Source of the DNA: Clostridiaceae bacterium
Lineage (GTDB): Bacteria; Bacillota; Clostridia; Lachnospirales; Lachnospiraceae
DNA length: 64,000 nt
Assembly (NCBI GenBank): GCA_009911065.1
Contig: QXWR01000013.1
Coordinates: 51,805-115,804 of the forward strand
Direction of reading: 5' to 3'
Below, one piece after another: positions 24,496 to 33,393 of this stretch; the stretch's first letter is position 1, and the number at the start of each line of letters is the position of its first letter. Under the pieces are notes generated by a model. The model was not told the DNA's origin and did no database searches. It was given only the letters and a program-made list of their open reading frames with translations. The position numbers and the translations under genes were made by a program.

Positions 24496-26232
24496 TTACA
24501 GCAGCTTATTTACAACCTCCATCAAAGCATCCCCCAATGCGGCAGATCTGGCATCTGCATCCTCAAGAGAGCTTCCCTTGATTCCATAATAGAACTTAAT
24601 CTTCGGCTCTGTGCCAGACGGACGGATGCACAGCCACGCATTGTCATTCATATCATAATACAGCACATTGGAAGAGGGCAGTCCTGTAGGTTTCACTTCT
24701 CCCGTTGCCATATCCTTGATGGTGTCCATCTTATAGTCTCTGGCAGCAATCACCTTATAGTCCCCGAATCCAGCTGGTGTGTCGTTCCGGAAGGTCTCCA
24801 TAATGGACTGAATCTTTGCCAGTCCCTCAATTCCAGACAGTCCGATGGATTTGACTGCATCTTTGTAATAGCCATACTTGTCATACATTGCCACCATGGC
24901 ATCCCACAAAGTCATATTTTTTGTCTTATAATAAGCAGCAGCCTCACACAGAGCTACACTGGCAGAAACCGCATCCTTATCTCTGGCATATGTGCCGATC
25001 AGACAGCCATAGCTTTCCTCCATGCCAAACATGTAATGGCCCACGCCGGTATTTTCCTCTTTTAAAATCTGCTGTCCAATCCACTTAAATCCAGTGAGGC
25101 ACTCCACCAGCTTACAGTTATAGGCATCTGCCACTGCATCGATCAGATTGGTGCTGACAATAGACTTAACCACCTCTCCGTCTGCAGGAATGGCTCTTTT
25201 GGCTGCCTTCTGGCTTAACACATATTCACACAGCAAAGAGCCGGACATATTGCCAGTCAGAGATCTGTACTCGCCTGATTTACTATCCTTTACATACACG
25301 CCAAGACGGTCTGCATCTGGATCTGTGGCAAGAACCAAATCTGCATCCATGTCCTTTGCCATTTTAAGGCCCAGCAAAAAGGCTTCCTCTGCCTCAGGGT
25401 TGGGATAGCTGACTGTGGGGAACTCCCCGTCTGGCAGCTCTTGTTCCGGCACCACATGAACATGGGTAAATCCGATCTCCTTTAACACCCGACGGACCGG
25501 AATATTGCCGGTTCCGTGAAGAGGCGTATATACAATCTTAATCTTGTCCTGCATCTGGTCAATGGCATCCTGATTCACTACCTGAGCCTTCACATTCGCA
25601 ATATATTTGTCGTCAATCTCTGCGCCAATGACATCATAAAGTCCTGCTGCCTTGGCATCGGAAGCGCTCATGGTCTTTACAGTGGAAAGGTCCTCAATGG
25701 CCAGAACCTCCTCTGTAACTCCCTTGTCGTGAGGCGGAGTAAACTGTGCGCCATCCTCCCAGTATACCTTGTACCCATTGTACTCTGGAGGATTGTGGCT
25801 TGCCGTCACATTGATTCCTGCAATACAGCCCAGCTCCCGCACAGCAAAGGACAGCTCAGGGGTGGGGCGCAGAGATTCAAACTTATATGCTTTGATTCCA
25901 TTGGCAGCCAGTGTACGGGCCGCCTCATCTGCAAACTCCGGAGACATCCGGCGGGAATCATAGGCGATGGCAACTCCCTTGGAAGCGCCTCCCTGCTTGA
26001 TTATGTAATTGGCAAGGCCCTGTGTGGCTCTCCGCACCACATAGATGTTCATCCGATTAATACCTGCCCCGATAATCCCCCTCAGACCTGCGGTGCCAAA
26101 CTCCAGGTCCATATAGAACCTTTCCTTAATCTCATTCTCATCTCCTGCAATCCCTTTCAGCTCCGCTTTGGTCCCTTCATCAAAATACGGATTGGACAGC
26201 CACTCCTGATAGATCTTCATGTAATCCTTCAT
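24496..26232 (-). CDS. Phosphoglucomutase / phosphomannomutase
   Basis: A 578-residue alpha-D-phosphohexomutase, PgcA-type length. It interconverts glucose-6- and glucose-1-phosphate (or the mannose pair), linking glycolysis to nucleotide-sugar synthesis. Motifs: GTAGLRGIIGAGINRMN near the N-terminus, the phosphoserine loop NVTASHNPPEYNGYKVYW, the Mg loop DPDADRLGVYV, the sugar-specificity region GMEESYGCLIGTYARDKDAV and the phosphate loop RPSGTEPKIKFY. It could feed CTP and UTP sugar pathways such as rfbF. Ribosome site AGGAGGG, 11 bases from the ATG. Confidence 0.92.
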   Translation of the reverse strand: MKDYMKIYQEWLSNPYFDEGTKAELKGIAGDENEIKERFYMDLEFGTAGLRGIIGAGINRMNIYVVRRATQGLANYIIKQGGASKGVAIAYDSRRMSPEFADEAARTLAANGIKAYKFESLRPTPELSFAVRELGCIAGINVTASHNPPEYNGYKVYWEDGAQFTPPHDKGVTEEVLAIEDLSTVKTMSASDAKAAGLYDVIGAEIDDKYIANVKAQVVNQDAIDQMQDKIKIVYTPLHGTGNIPVRRVLKEIGFTHVHVVPEQELPDGEFPTVSYPNPEAEEAFLLGLKMAKDMDADLVLATDPDADRLGVYVKDSKSGEYRSLTGNMSGSLLCEYVLSQKAAKRAIPADGEVVKSIVSTNLIDAVADAYNCKLVECLTGFKWIGQQILKEENTGVGHYMFGMEESYGCLIGTYARDKDAVSASVALCEAAAYYKTKNMTLWDAMVAMYDKYGYYKDAVKSIGLSGIEGLAKIQSIMETFRNDTPAGFGDYKVIAARDYKMDTIKDMATGEVKPTGLPSSNVLYYDMNDNAWLCIRPSGTEPKIKFYYGIKGSSLEDADARSAALGDALMEVVNKLL

Positions 26233-26259
26233 AAACTAAATACTCCCTCCTGTATACTC

Positions 26260-26282
26260 TCTGCCAGGACTTTCCTGGCAGA
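26260..26282 (-). promoter_or_regulatory. Hairpin in the phosphoglucomutase leader
   Basis: A perfect 10-bp stem (26260-26269 with 26273-26282) and 3-base loop just upstream of the ribosome site. No U-tract on either strand; it may stabilise the message or affect translation. Confidence 0.4.
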
Positions 26283-26375
26283 ATTACTAATTTAGAAGCA
26301 TCCAATATGCTTTCTGGTGTCTCTATTATATAATAAGATGCTTCCCCCGTCAAAAGGTTTCTATAAGAAAGTCCC

Positions 26376-27374
26376 TTATCCTTTTATTTTTTCCAAAAAC
26401 CGGCCCCTTGCCTTCTGCTGATCTTTCAGACTCCGCAGTTTCTCCACATTTTTTGCAGGAGTCCACGCTTTGTTGGCATTGTAATAATAATTCAGCTGCT
26501 TCCAGTACTTTTCCGGATACAAAAACAAATAGTAAAGACAGGCCCGGTCCTCCTCGTCCATAGGCAGCACCTGGTTATATCCCTCTGTCATGGCCATGCC
26601 CAACCGTTCATCCCATCCATGCTTTTCCATCACTTTCCGCATAAAATGATACAAATCCGCCATCTGTTTTCCCCGATGCATCTGATTAAATTCAATCACC
26701 GCCACCTCCCCGGCTCCCATGAGAACATGATGCTGGTTTAAATCTCCATGGCACAAAAACAGCCGGTTCTCATCTTGCTTTTCCTCCAGGGACGCAAGTC
26801 CGTTCTGTGCCTCCAACGCCTGCTCATAAAATTCCGAAAAGTTCTCCATAACGCACAGTTCAAATTCACTCTTTTTCCGCTTTCCGCTGACAAAAGTCCG
26901 CACCCGCTTCATCTCTCTTGTATGCCGCTGCATCTCCGCACTTAATTTGGGCGGCAGCATGGAACCCAAATCCCATTCTTTCTGCCAAACCACCTGGCGC
27001 AAAGCCCGGTGTAATCGTGCAATCCAGGTAACTGCAGTTAAAATCTCCCGGTTCTCCTTTAAATTGCACTCCCGGTCCAAAAACCAGTCCTTGAGAATAT
27101 ATTTTGTCCCATCCTCCCCGGCAGTGATCAGTTCGCCTTCTTTATTTCGCACATACTGGTCCACAGAGCAGATTCCCTGCTCCTTCAGCTCTCTTAAAAT
27201 CGACTCCTCAAATTCCAGACGCTTCAAGCTGCCACGATATTCTTTCAAAAGCTTCACCCCGTCCGAGCGCTCACAAATCCATGCGCCTCGTCCCCGGCGA
27301 ATCTCCAGGGTCTCTCCCTCATATTGTTCCATTACATCCACATAATTGTCGTTCAAACCTACCCCTCCACTCAT
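26376..27374 (-). CDS. CotS-family spore-coat kinase-like protein
   Basis: A 332-residue protein of the aminoglycoside-phosphotransferase/CotS fold. It has the catalytic-loop motif LCHGDLNQHHVLM, followed by VAVIEFNQMHRGKQMADL, where the usual metal-binding IDFD reads IEFN, a substitution common in CotS proteins. C-terminal YLFLYPEKYWKQLNYYYN is also CotS-like. These proteins attach to spore coats or modify coat components; substrates are mostly unknown. An ATG at 27374 is used; a TTG at 27356 with GGAGGGG just upstream is an alternative start. Fits with spoIIR elsewhere in the window. Confidence 0.8.
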   Translation of the reverse strand: MSGGVGLNDNYVDVMEQYEGETLEIRRGRGAWICERSDGVKLLKEYRGSLKRLEFEESILRELKEQGICSVDQYVRNKEGELITAGEDGTKYILKDWFLDRECNLKENREILTAVTWIARLHRALRQVVWQKEWDLGSMLPPKLSAEMQRHTREMKRVRTFVSGKRKKSEFELCVMENFSEFYEQALEAQNGLASLEEKQDENRLFLCHGDLNQHHVLMGAGEVAVIEFNQMHRGKQMADLYHFMRKVMEKHGWDERLGMAMTEGYNQVLPMDEEDRACLYYLFLYPEKYWKQLNYYYNANKAWTPAKNVEKLRSLKDQQKARGRFLEKIKG

Positions 27375-27505
27375 TTACCTAACCGGCTACTTCCAAAATA
27401 TGAGCGAAGTCATTAAAATATGCCCTTCTGTATGATGTTCTTAAAATTCCTGTGGAAAAGGATAATTTAAACCGTGTAATGGGAATTACTAGATCAAAAG
27501 AAAAA

Positions 27506-27549
27506 CAGCATGGGAGGAATCTTTCCCATTCCAGATTCCTCCCATGCTG
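27506..27549 (-). terminator. Terminator of the polysaccharide deacetylase gene
   Basis: A perfect stem of 16-17 bp with 10-base loop (27523-27532), followed on the minus strand by a T-rich run (TTTTTCTTTT). Confidence 0.88.
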
Positions 27550-27577
27550 CTTCTATTCTTAACATTTCCAACGCCAA

Positions 27578-28990
27578 TTATGGCCGAAACTTATAATAAG
27601 ACTGTCCCGGCATCATTCCTCCCCGGTAAGAAGCCAGCTCACTGACCGTCACCAGCTGATAGCCCCGGTTAATCAGTTCGGGAATCAAAATATCACTGGC
27701 ATCTGCTGTGGTATCGTACAAATCATGCATCAAAATAATATCCCCGTCTTTCACATGGTCCAAAACTGCTGTAACCGTAGCCGCCGCATCTCTGGTTTTC
27801 CAGTCAAGGGTATCAATGGACCACAAGACCGCCGGCATGGAAATAGCCCCGGCTACCCCCATTCCCGCATCATTGGTAACACCACCACAAGGCCGCATTA
27901 ATACAGGCGTAACTCCCCCTACATCCGCCACTGCCTGATTGGTCAGCTCCAGCTGCCGTTCCAGCTCCACAGGGTCTACTTTATTCATCAAGGTATGATC
28001 ATAGGTGTGATTGGCCACCTCACACCCCTGAGCCACCATCTGGCGAATCGTATCCTTATAGGACATCGCCCGGTTGCCTACCATAAAGAATGTTGCCTTA
28101 CCTCCATACTCTTGCAGTTTCGCCAAAATGCGGGGCGTCGCATTTTTCGAAGGACCATCGTCATAAGTCAGCGCCACCATAGGCTTTGACGGGTCAATCT
28201 CTCCTGCATAGGATACAGCTTCCTGATCTTTTCTCACAACGGAAACCCGTATCCCATCCACCCACAATCCAACGCCGCCCTGTCCTACCTCCTCACCGTT
28301 CTTTGCCCAGTCCGTCCAGGCGCCATTTTGAAGAGCACTGTATAATATGTCATAATACTCTGCCAGATCGCCGGTCAGACGCATACGAACGGACTCCACT
28401 GGGGTCGTTCCTGACGCATCCCCAGCCTCATTGGAATCGGACTGCCAGTCCAGCCAGCCACTTCCGCTTAAATTCACCTGATATTCCAAATTTCCAGACA
28501 AATTTTCCGGAAGATTATGTAAAAAAGCCCGCACTGCTGTAATATATCTTCCTGCTGGCGCCATGCCATAGGAATTATCCGCAAAATAATGGCTCCATCC
28601 TTTGTCCTGTACATGAATCCCATAAAGAACTTCAATCTTTGGAAGCTGTTCTATTGGAATCCTTTCCTTTGGTCTTTTTACCTCTGCCGTCTGGCGCACA
28701 CTATCCTCTTTTACATCCACCCGGACTTCTGCCGTCTGATTCATGGGTACCTCTGCATTGGCCCGTTTGCTGATTCGTAAAGAATCCATCGCCATCACCA
28801 CAGTTCCTACACAAACCATCAAAATACAGAAACACATAAGACCTTTCTTTACCCGCTCTCTCTGTATCCGCTGCTTCTCCCTTTCCGTCTGCCGGGTTCT
28901 GTGTTCGATATGTTCTCTGTGCTTTAAGGATTCTTTCCGTTCCACAGAATCTTCGTACCGTGTCACTTCGGTCTGTCTTAACATTTCCAT
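27578..28990 (-). CDS. Polysaccharide deacetylase with ChW-like repeats, membrane-anchored
   Basis: 470 residues. A charged N-terminus (about 1-48) is followed by one membrane helix (GLMCFCILMVCVGTVVMAMD), so the rest is outside the cell. The middle has two or more Clostridial-hydrophobic (ChW-like) repeats with GWSHYFADNSYGMAPAG, GSGWLDWQSDSNEAGD and GAWTDWAKNGEEVGQ. The C-terminal NodB domain has TYDDGPSKNATPRIL (catalytic Asp-Asp), HTYDHTLMNKV (metal His) and LMRPCGG. It likely deacetylates peptidoglycan or another wall polymer, with ChW repeats holding it at the surface. It is transcribed alone and has its own terminator. Confidence 0.88.
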   Translation of the reverse strand: MEMLRQTEVTRYEDSVERKESLKHREHIEHRTRQTEREKQRIQRERVKKGLMCFCILMVCVGTVVMAMDSLRISKRANAEVPMNQTAEVRVDVKEDSVRQTAEVKRPKERIPIEQLPKIEVLYGIHVQDKGWSHYFADNSYGMAPAGRYITAVRAFLHNLPENLSGNLEYQVNLSGSGWLDWQSDSNEAGDASGTTPVESVRMRLTGDLAEYYDILYSALQNGAWTDWAKNGEEVGQGGVGLWVDGIRVSVVRKDQEAVSYAGEIDPSKPMVALTYDDGPSKNATPRILAKLQEYGGKATFFMVGNRAMSYKDTIRQMVAQGCEVANHTYDHTLMNKVDPVELERQLELTNQAVADVGGVTPVLMRPCGGVTNDAGMGVAGAISMPAVLWSIDTLDWKTRDAAATVTAVLDHVKDGDIILMHDLYDTTADASDILIPELINRGYQLVTVSELASYRGGMMPGQSYYKFRP

Positions 28991-29167
28991 CCCCCTCCCC
29001 TTTCCTTGGAGAGATTTTTCGCCTCTCCTGCCAATATACTTATTATAACCTTCTCCTGTAACGAAGTTGTATCAAAAAATTCTTAATATTTTCTTAAATA
29101 AATATTTTCCTTCTTAAATTTTCCATTACAGGAAAATAAAACATAAAAACAATTTTTCCTAAACCAA

Positions 29168-29197
29168 AAAACCGTCACAGCCCCTGCCATGCCGGTT
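29168..29197 (-). terminator. Terminator of the small Cys-rich membrane peptide gene
   Basis: AAACCG (29197-29192) pairs with CGGTTT (29173-29168), with further pairing inside, followed on the minus strand by T-residues. It lies just past the small gene's stop. Confidence 0.55.
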
Positions 29198-29221
29198 TCT
29201 CTTATTGCCTGCTGTCAATGG

Positions 29222-29368
29222 TTATCTCTCTTTTTCACAGCCAGAACACCCCGAACAACCGCAGCTGCATCCGCATCCACTTTTCCCAGCCTTCCAGTCT
29301 TTTATCTTCTTGCCCACTATCGCCGCTACTGCCCCTGTAATGCCAATTAGAAGAATCCAATCAATCAT
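29222..29368 (-). CDS. FeoB-associated-type Cys-rich membrane peptide
   Basis: A 48-residue protein too short for routine gene calling. It begins MIDWILLIGITGAVAAIVGK, a single membrane helix, then KKIKDWKAGKSG and a Cys-rich tail GCGCSCGCSGCSGC with six Cys before a final EKER. This is the layout of FeoB-associated Cys-rich membrane proteins, encoded next to ferrous-iron transporter genes in many clostridia. Here no feoA or feoB is adjacent. Ribosome site GGGAGG 9 bases upstream. A perfect promoter, a Fur-box-like palindrome and a long 5' hairpin precede it, supporting a real, iron-regulated gene. Confidence 0.8.
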   Translation of the reverse strand: MIDWILLIGITGAVAAIVGKKIKDWKAGKSGCGCSCGCSGCSGCEKER

Positions 29369-29450
29369 CTTTTCAATCCTCCCTCTCTATTCTATTCCAT
29401 TACCTGTCAATCTACAACAAAAATTTCCTGTTCTGTCTTTGCTATTATGG

Positions 29451-29504
29451 TATGGTTCACAGGACGTCTGTTTTCGTCCAGTTTTCCCCGTCCTGTGAAC
29501 CATA
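29451..29504 (-). promoter_or_regulatory. 16-bp hairpin at the 5' end of the small Cys-rich peptide mRNA
   Basis: Arms 29451-29466 and 29489-29504 are exact reverse complements with a 22-base loop. The predicted transcription start is at about 29503, so the message begins with this stem. No U-run follows, arguing against a terminator. Confidence 0.6.
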
Positions 29505-29509
29505 ACACT

Positions 29510-29538
29510 ATTATAACTGAAATGTTCTGCTATGTCAA
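29510..29538 (-). promoter_or_regulatory. Consensus promoter of the small Cys-rich peptide gene
   Basis: TTGACA (29538-29533) and TATAAT (29515-29510) on the minus strand, 17 bases apart, both perfect. It starts after the rpoC terminator, so the small gene is independent of rpoBC. Confidence 0.85.
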
Positions 29539-29544
29539 GTTTTT

Positions 29545-29563
29545 GAAAATGATTATCATTTTT
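29545..29563 (-). promoter_or_regulatory. Fur-box-like palindrome
   Basis: GAAAATGATTATCATTTTT matches the classical 19-base Fur box at 15 positions and contains a perfect 8-1-8 palindrome (29546-29562). It lies 7 bases upstream of the -35 of the small Cys-rich peptide gene. Confidence 0.65.
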
Positions 29564-29576
29564 ATCCAGCGTAAAA

Positions 29577-29609
29577 AAATCCCTCGCAGCATCTGACTGC
29601 AAGGGATTT
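29577..29609 (-). terminator. Terminator of rpoC
   Basis: A 13-bp stem (29577-29589 with 29597-29609, one G-U) with 7-base loop, followed on the minus strand by seven T. It starts 10 bases past the rpoC stop. Confidence 0.9.
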
Positions 29610-29619
29610 GAATCCTGCT

Positions 29620-32600
29620 TTATTCTTCATCGTCTGTAAGCTCTACTTCTTCCCCGGATTCTCCCAACTCTTCCAGATCTTCCAGGTCCTCTAAATCATC
29701 CAGTTCTTCCAGCTCGTCTAATTCCTCATTTTCATCAATGTCATAAACTTCCGGAGCTTCATCCATCATATCATCATCCTCACCTACCAGGATCACTTCA
29801 TCATCGTCACCCAGGTCAATCTCATCTTCCATGGCAAAATCTGTATCCAGCTTTACCGAACGGTATCGTTTCATACCAGTGCCAGCCGGAATCAGTTTTC
29901 CAATCAGCACATTCTCCTTTAAGCCAATGAGATGATCTACTTTTCCGTTGATGGCTGCCTCTGTAAGCACTTTCGTAGTCTCCTGGAAGGAAGCTGCTGA
30001 CAGGAAGGAGTCTGTGGCAAGTGATGCCTTTGTGATACCAAGCATAACTCTTTTTCCTTCTGCCGGAATTTTGCCATCTGCAATCAGCGCCTCATTCATC
30101 TCATTGAAATCCAGCACATCCATGGATGTTCCAGGCAGCACATCGCTGTCACCGCTCTCTTCAATCTTGATCTTTTTTAACATCTGACGGACAATCATCT
30201 CCACGTGCTTATCGTTGATCTCCACGCCCTGGAGACGGTACACTCTCTGCACTTCCCGGATCATATAATCCTGCACTGCACGGACGCCCTTGATCTTTAA
30301 AATATCATGTGGGTTGACGCTTCCTTCCGTCAGCTCGTCACCAGCCTCAATCACCTGTTCGTCCAGCACTTTCATTCTGGAACCATAGGGAATCAGATAA
30401 GTTTTGGAATTGCCGTTTTCTGTGTCTGTCACCACAATCTCCCGCTTTTTCTTGGTGTCCTTAATGGTGACAACTCCTCCAAACTCCGAGATAATAGCCA
30501 GACCTTTTGGCTTTCTGGCCTCAAACAGCTCTTCCACACGAGGAAGACCTTGTGTGATATCGCCGCCGGCCACGCCGCCTGTATGGAATGTACGCATGGT
30601 CAGCTGAGTTCCTGGCTCACCAATGGACTGAGCCGCAATAATTCCAACAGCCTCGCCTACCTGAACCGGCTGTCCGGTAGCCATATTGGCCCCGTAACAC
30701 TTGGCACAAACCCCAATGTGGGACTTGCAGGTCAGCACAGTACGAATCTTCACAGAATCCCGGCCCTGTTTCTCTAAAACTCTCATAACCTCTGCCGCCC
30801 TTTTGGGATTGCACATATGATTCGCCTTTACAATCACCTCTCCTGTATCCGGGTCTGTGATTGTCTCTGCAATATACCGTCCGGTAATCCGCTCCTGAAG
30901 GCCCTCAATGGTCTCTTTTCCATCTGCAAAAGCCTTGATTTCCATAAATGGAATTTCCTTGCCCTCGCAGCAGTCTACCTCACGGACAATCAAATCCTGA
31001 GAAACATCCACCAAACGTCTGGTCAGATAACCTGAGTCAGCTGTACGCAGAGCCGTGTCAGACAGTCCCTTTCTTGCCCCGTGAGCTGAGATAAAGTACT
31101 CCAATACGTCCAGTCCTTCACGGAAATTAGATTTAATCGGCAGCTCAATGGTGTGTCCGGTGGTATCTGCCATCAGTCCGCGCATTCCTGCCAGCTGCTT
31201 GATCTGCTTATCCGAACCACGCGCTCCGGAATCTGCCATCATATAAATGTTGTTGTATTTATCCAAACCGCTTAACAAATCATGGGTCAGCTGGTCATCG
31301 GTATTTTTCCAGGTTTCAATAACTTCTTTATAACGCTCTTCCTCAGTAATCAAACCACGCCGGAAGTTCTTTGCAATCTTATCTACTGTGGCCTGAGCAT
31401 CTGCAATCAGCTGAGGCTTGGAAGCTGGCACCGTCATATCCGAGATGGATACCGTCATAGCAGCACGGGTGGAATATTTATATCCAATGGCCTTAATATC
31501 ATCCAGAGCCATGGCAGTCTTGGTGGCACCGTGAACATTAAAGACTTTTTCCAAAATCTGCTTCAGCTGCTTCTTTCCCACATGGAAATCCACTTCCAGC
31601 TTCAGCTTGTTCTCCTCCAGACTCCGGTCTACAAATCCCAAATCCTGGGGAATAATCTCGTTGAAAATAAAGCGTCCAACTGTGGATTCCACGATTCCGG
31701 TCCTTTTCGTGCCGTCCTCCATGGTCTTTGTCATCCGCGCCTTTATGCGGGAATGAAGGGTGACAACTCCGTTTTCATAGGCAAGAATAGCTTCATTGAT
31801 ACTCTTAAAAGCCTTCCCCTCCCCCTTCGTTCCGGGGCGTTCCTGAGTCAGATAATAAATTCCCAGCACCATATCCTGAGAGGGAACTGCCACCAGTCCT
31901 CCGTCCGAGGGCTTTAACAGATTGTTCGGTGACAAAAGCAGGAAACGGCACTCTGCCTGAGCCTCCACAGATAAGGGCAGATGAACTGCCATCTGGTCTC
32001 CGTCAAAATCCGCATTAAACGCCGTACATACCAGAGGATGGAGCTTAATGGCTTTACCCTCTACTAAAATGGGTTCAAAAGCCTGAATGCCCAAACGGTG
32101 CAGCGTAGGCGCACGGTTTAACATTACTGGATGCTCTTTGATTACCTCCTCTAACACATCCCACACCTCTGACTGAAGACGCTCCACCATCTTCTTTGCG
32201 CTCTTAATGTTGTGGGCGGTTCCGTTCTGCACCAGCTCTTTCATAACAAAAGGCTTAAACAGCTCAATGGCCATCTCTTTTGGCAGACCGCACTGATAGA
32301 TCTTTAACTCCGGACCAACTACAATAACCGAACGCCCGGAATAGTCCACCCGCTTTCCTAACAGGTTCTGACGGAACCGTCCCTGCTTTCCCTTTAACAT
32401 ATCGGAAATGGACTTGAGGGCACGGTTGCCTGGTCCTGTCACCGGCCGTCCCCGTCTTCCATTGTCAATCAAGGCATCCACTGCTTCCTGCAGCATCCGC
32501 TTCTCGTTGCGGACGATAATATCCGGAGCGCCCAGCTCCAAAAGCCTTGCCAGACGATTGTTCCGGTTGATGATTCTCCGGTACAGATCGTTTAAGTCCG

Positions 32601-33375
32601 AGGTGGCAAACCGGCCTCCGTCCAGCTGGACCATGGGACGGATGTCCGGCGGAATCACCGGAATCACCGTCATAATCATCCATTCTGGCTTGTTGCCTGA
32701 ATTGCGGAACGCTTCCACAACCTCCAGCCTTTTGATAATCCGGGCGCGTTTCTGACCGCTGGAATCCCGAAGCTCCTTGCGCAGCATCTCAGAATCCTTT
32801 TCCAGATCAATGGCCCGCAAAAGCTCCAACACTGCCTCTGCGCCCATTCCTACCCGAAATGCCCCATAGCCCCATTTATCAATCTCCTCCCGGTATTCCT
32901 TCTCCGAGAGAACCTGCTTATACTGTAAACTGGTCTGGCCTTTATCCAGCACAATGTAGGAAGCAAAATACAATACTTTCTCCAAAATCCGCGGAGAAAT
33001 ATCCAGAATCAGTCCCATCCGGCTGGGAATCCCCTTAAAATACCAGATATGGGACACGGGAGCCGCCAGGTCAATATGGCCAATCCGCTCTCTCCGGACG
33101 CTTGCCTTTGTAACCTCCACGCCGCATCGGTCGCAGATTACGCCTTTGTAGCGAATTTTCTTATATTTACCGCAGTGGCACTCCCAGTCCTTGCTGGGAC
33201 CGAAAATTCTCTCGCAGAACAGACCGTCCCGCTCCGGCTTTAAAGTCCGGTAATTGATGGTCTCTGGCTTTTTTACCTCGCCGTGGGACCACTCCAGAAT
33301 CTTCTCCGGAGAGGCAAGGCCAATTTTGATTGCATCAAATGTCAGCGGCTGATAAGTTTCGTTTGTCTCTGCCAT
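29620..33375 (-). CDS. rpoC: DNA-directed RNA polymerase subunit beta'
   Basis: About 1251 residues. It holds the catalytic [14 protein letters not shown] (three Mg-binding Asp), the N-terminal zinc site [19 protein letters not shown] and the second zinc site with [13 protein letters not shown], plus the trigger loop [19 protein letters not shown]. The start is the ATG at 33375 ([13 protein letters not shown]), 8 bases after AAGGGAG; a GTG three codons earlier is less likely. The C-terminus is an acidic tail of about 45 residues, roughly two-thirds Asp and Glu. Begins 18 bases after rpoB and ends before a strong terminator. Confidence 0.97.
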   Translation of the reverse strand: MAETNETYQPLTFDAIKIGLASPEKILEWSHGEVKKPETINYRTLKPERDGLFCERIFGPSKDWECHCGKYKKIRYKGVICDRCGVEVTKASVRRERIGHIDLAAPVSHIWYFKGIPSRMGLILDISPRILEKVLYFASYIVLDKGQTSLQYKQVLSEKEYREEIDKWGYGAFRVGMGAEAVLELLRAIDLEKDSEMLRKELRDSSGQKRARIIKRLEVVEAFRNSGNKPEWMIMTVIPVIPPDIRPMVQLDGGRFATSDLNDLYRRIINRNNRLARLLELGAPDIIVRNEKRMLQEAVDALIDNGRRGRPVTGPGNRALKSISDMLKGKQGRFRQNLLGKRVDYSGRSVIVVGPELKIYQCGLPKEMAIELFKPFVMKELVQNGTAHNIKSAKKMVERLQSEVWDVLEEVIKEHPVMLNRAPTLHRLGIQAFEPILVEGKAIKLHPLVCTAFNADFDGDQMAVHLPLSVEAQAECRFLLLSPNNLLKPSDGGLVAVPSQDMVLGIYYLTQERPGTKGEGKAFKSINEAILAYENGVVTLHSRIKARMTKTMEDGTKRTGIVESTVGRFIFNEIIPQDLGFVDRSLEENKLKLEVDFHVGKKQLKQILEKVFNVHGATKTAMALDDIKAIGYKYSTRAAMTVSISDMTVPASKPQLIADAQATVDKIAKNFRRGLITEEERYKEVIETWKNTDDQLTHDLLSGLDKYNNIYMMADSGARGSDKQIKQLAGMRGLMADTTGHTIELPIKSNFREGLDVLEYFISAHGARKGLSDTALRTADSGYLTRRLVDVSQDLIVREVDCCEGKEIPFMEIKAFADGKETIEGLQERITGRYIAETITDPDTGEVIVKANHMCNPKRAAEVMRVLEKQGRDSVKIRTVLTCKSHIGVCAKCYGANMATGQPVQVGEAVGIIAAQSIGEPGTQLTMRTFHTGGVAGGDITQGLPRVEELFEARKPKGLAIISEFGGVVTIKDTKKKREIVVTDTENGNSKTYLIPYGSRMKVLDEQVIEAGDELTEGSVNPHDILKIKGVRAVQDYMIREVQRVYRLQGVEINDKHVEMIVRQMLKKIKIEESGDSDVLPGTSMDVLDFNEMNEALIADGKIPAEGKRVMLGITKASLATDSFLSAASFQETTKVLTEAAINGKVDHLIGLKENVLIGKLIPAGTGMKRYRSVKLDTDFAMEDEIDLGDDDEVILVGEDDDMMDEAPEVYDIDENEELDELEELDDLEDLEDLEELGESGEEVELTDDEE

Positions 33376-33393
33376 GAGCGACACTCCCTTCTA

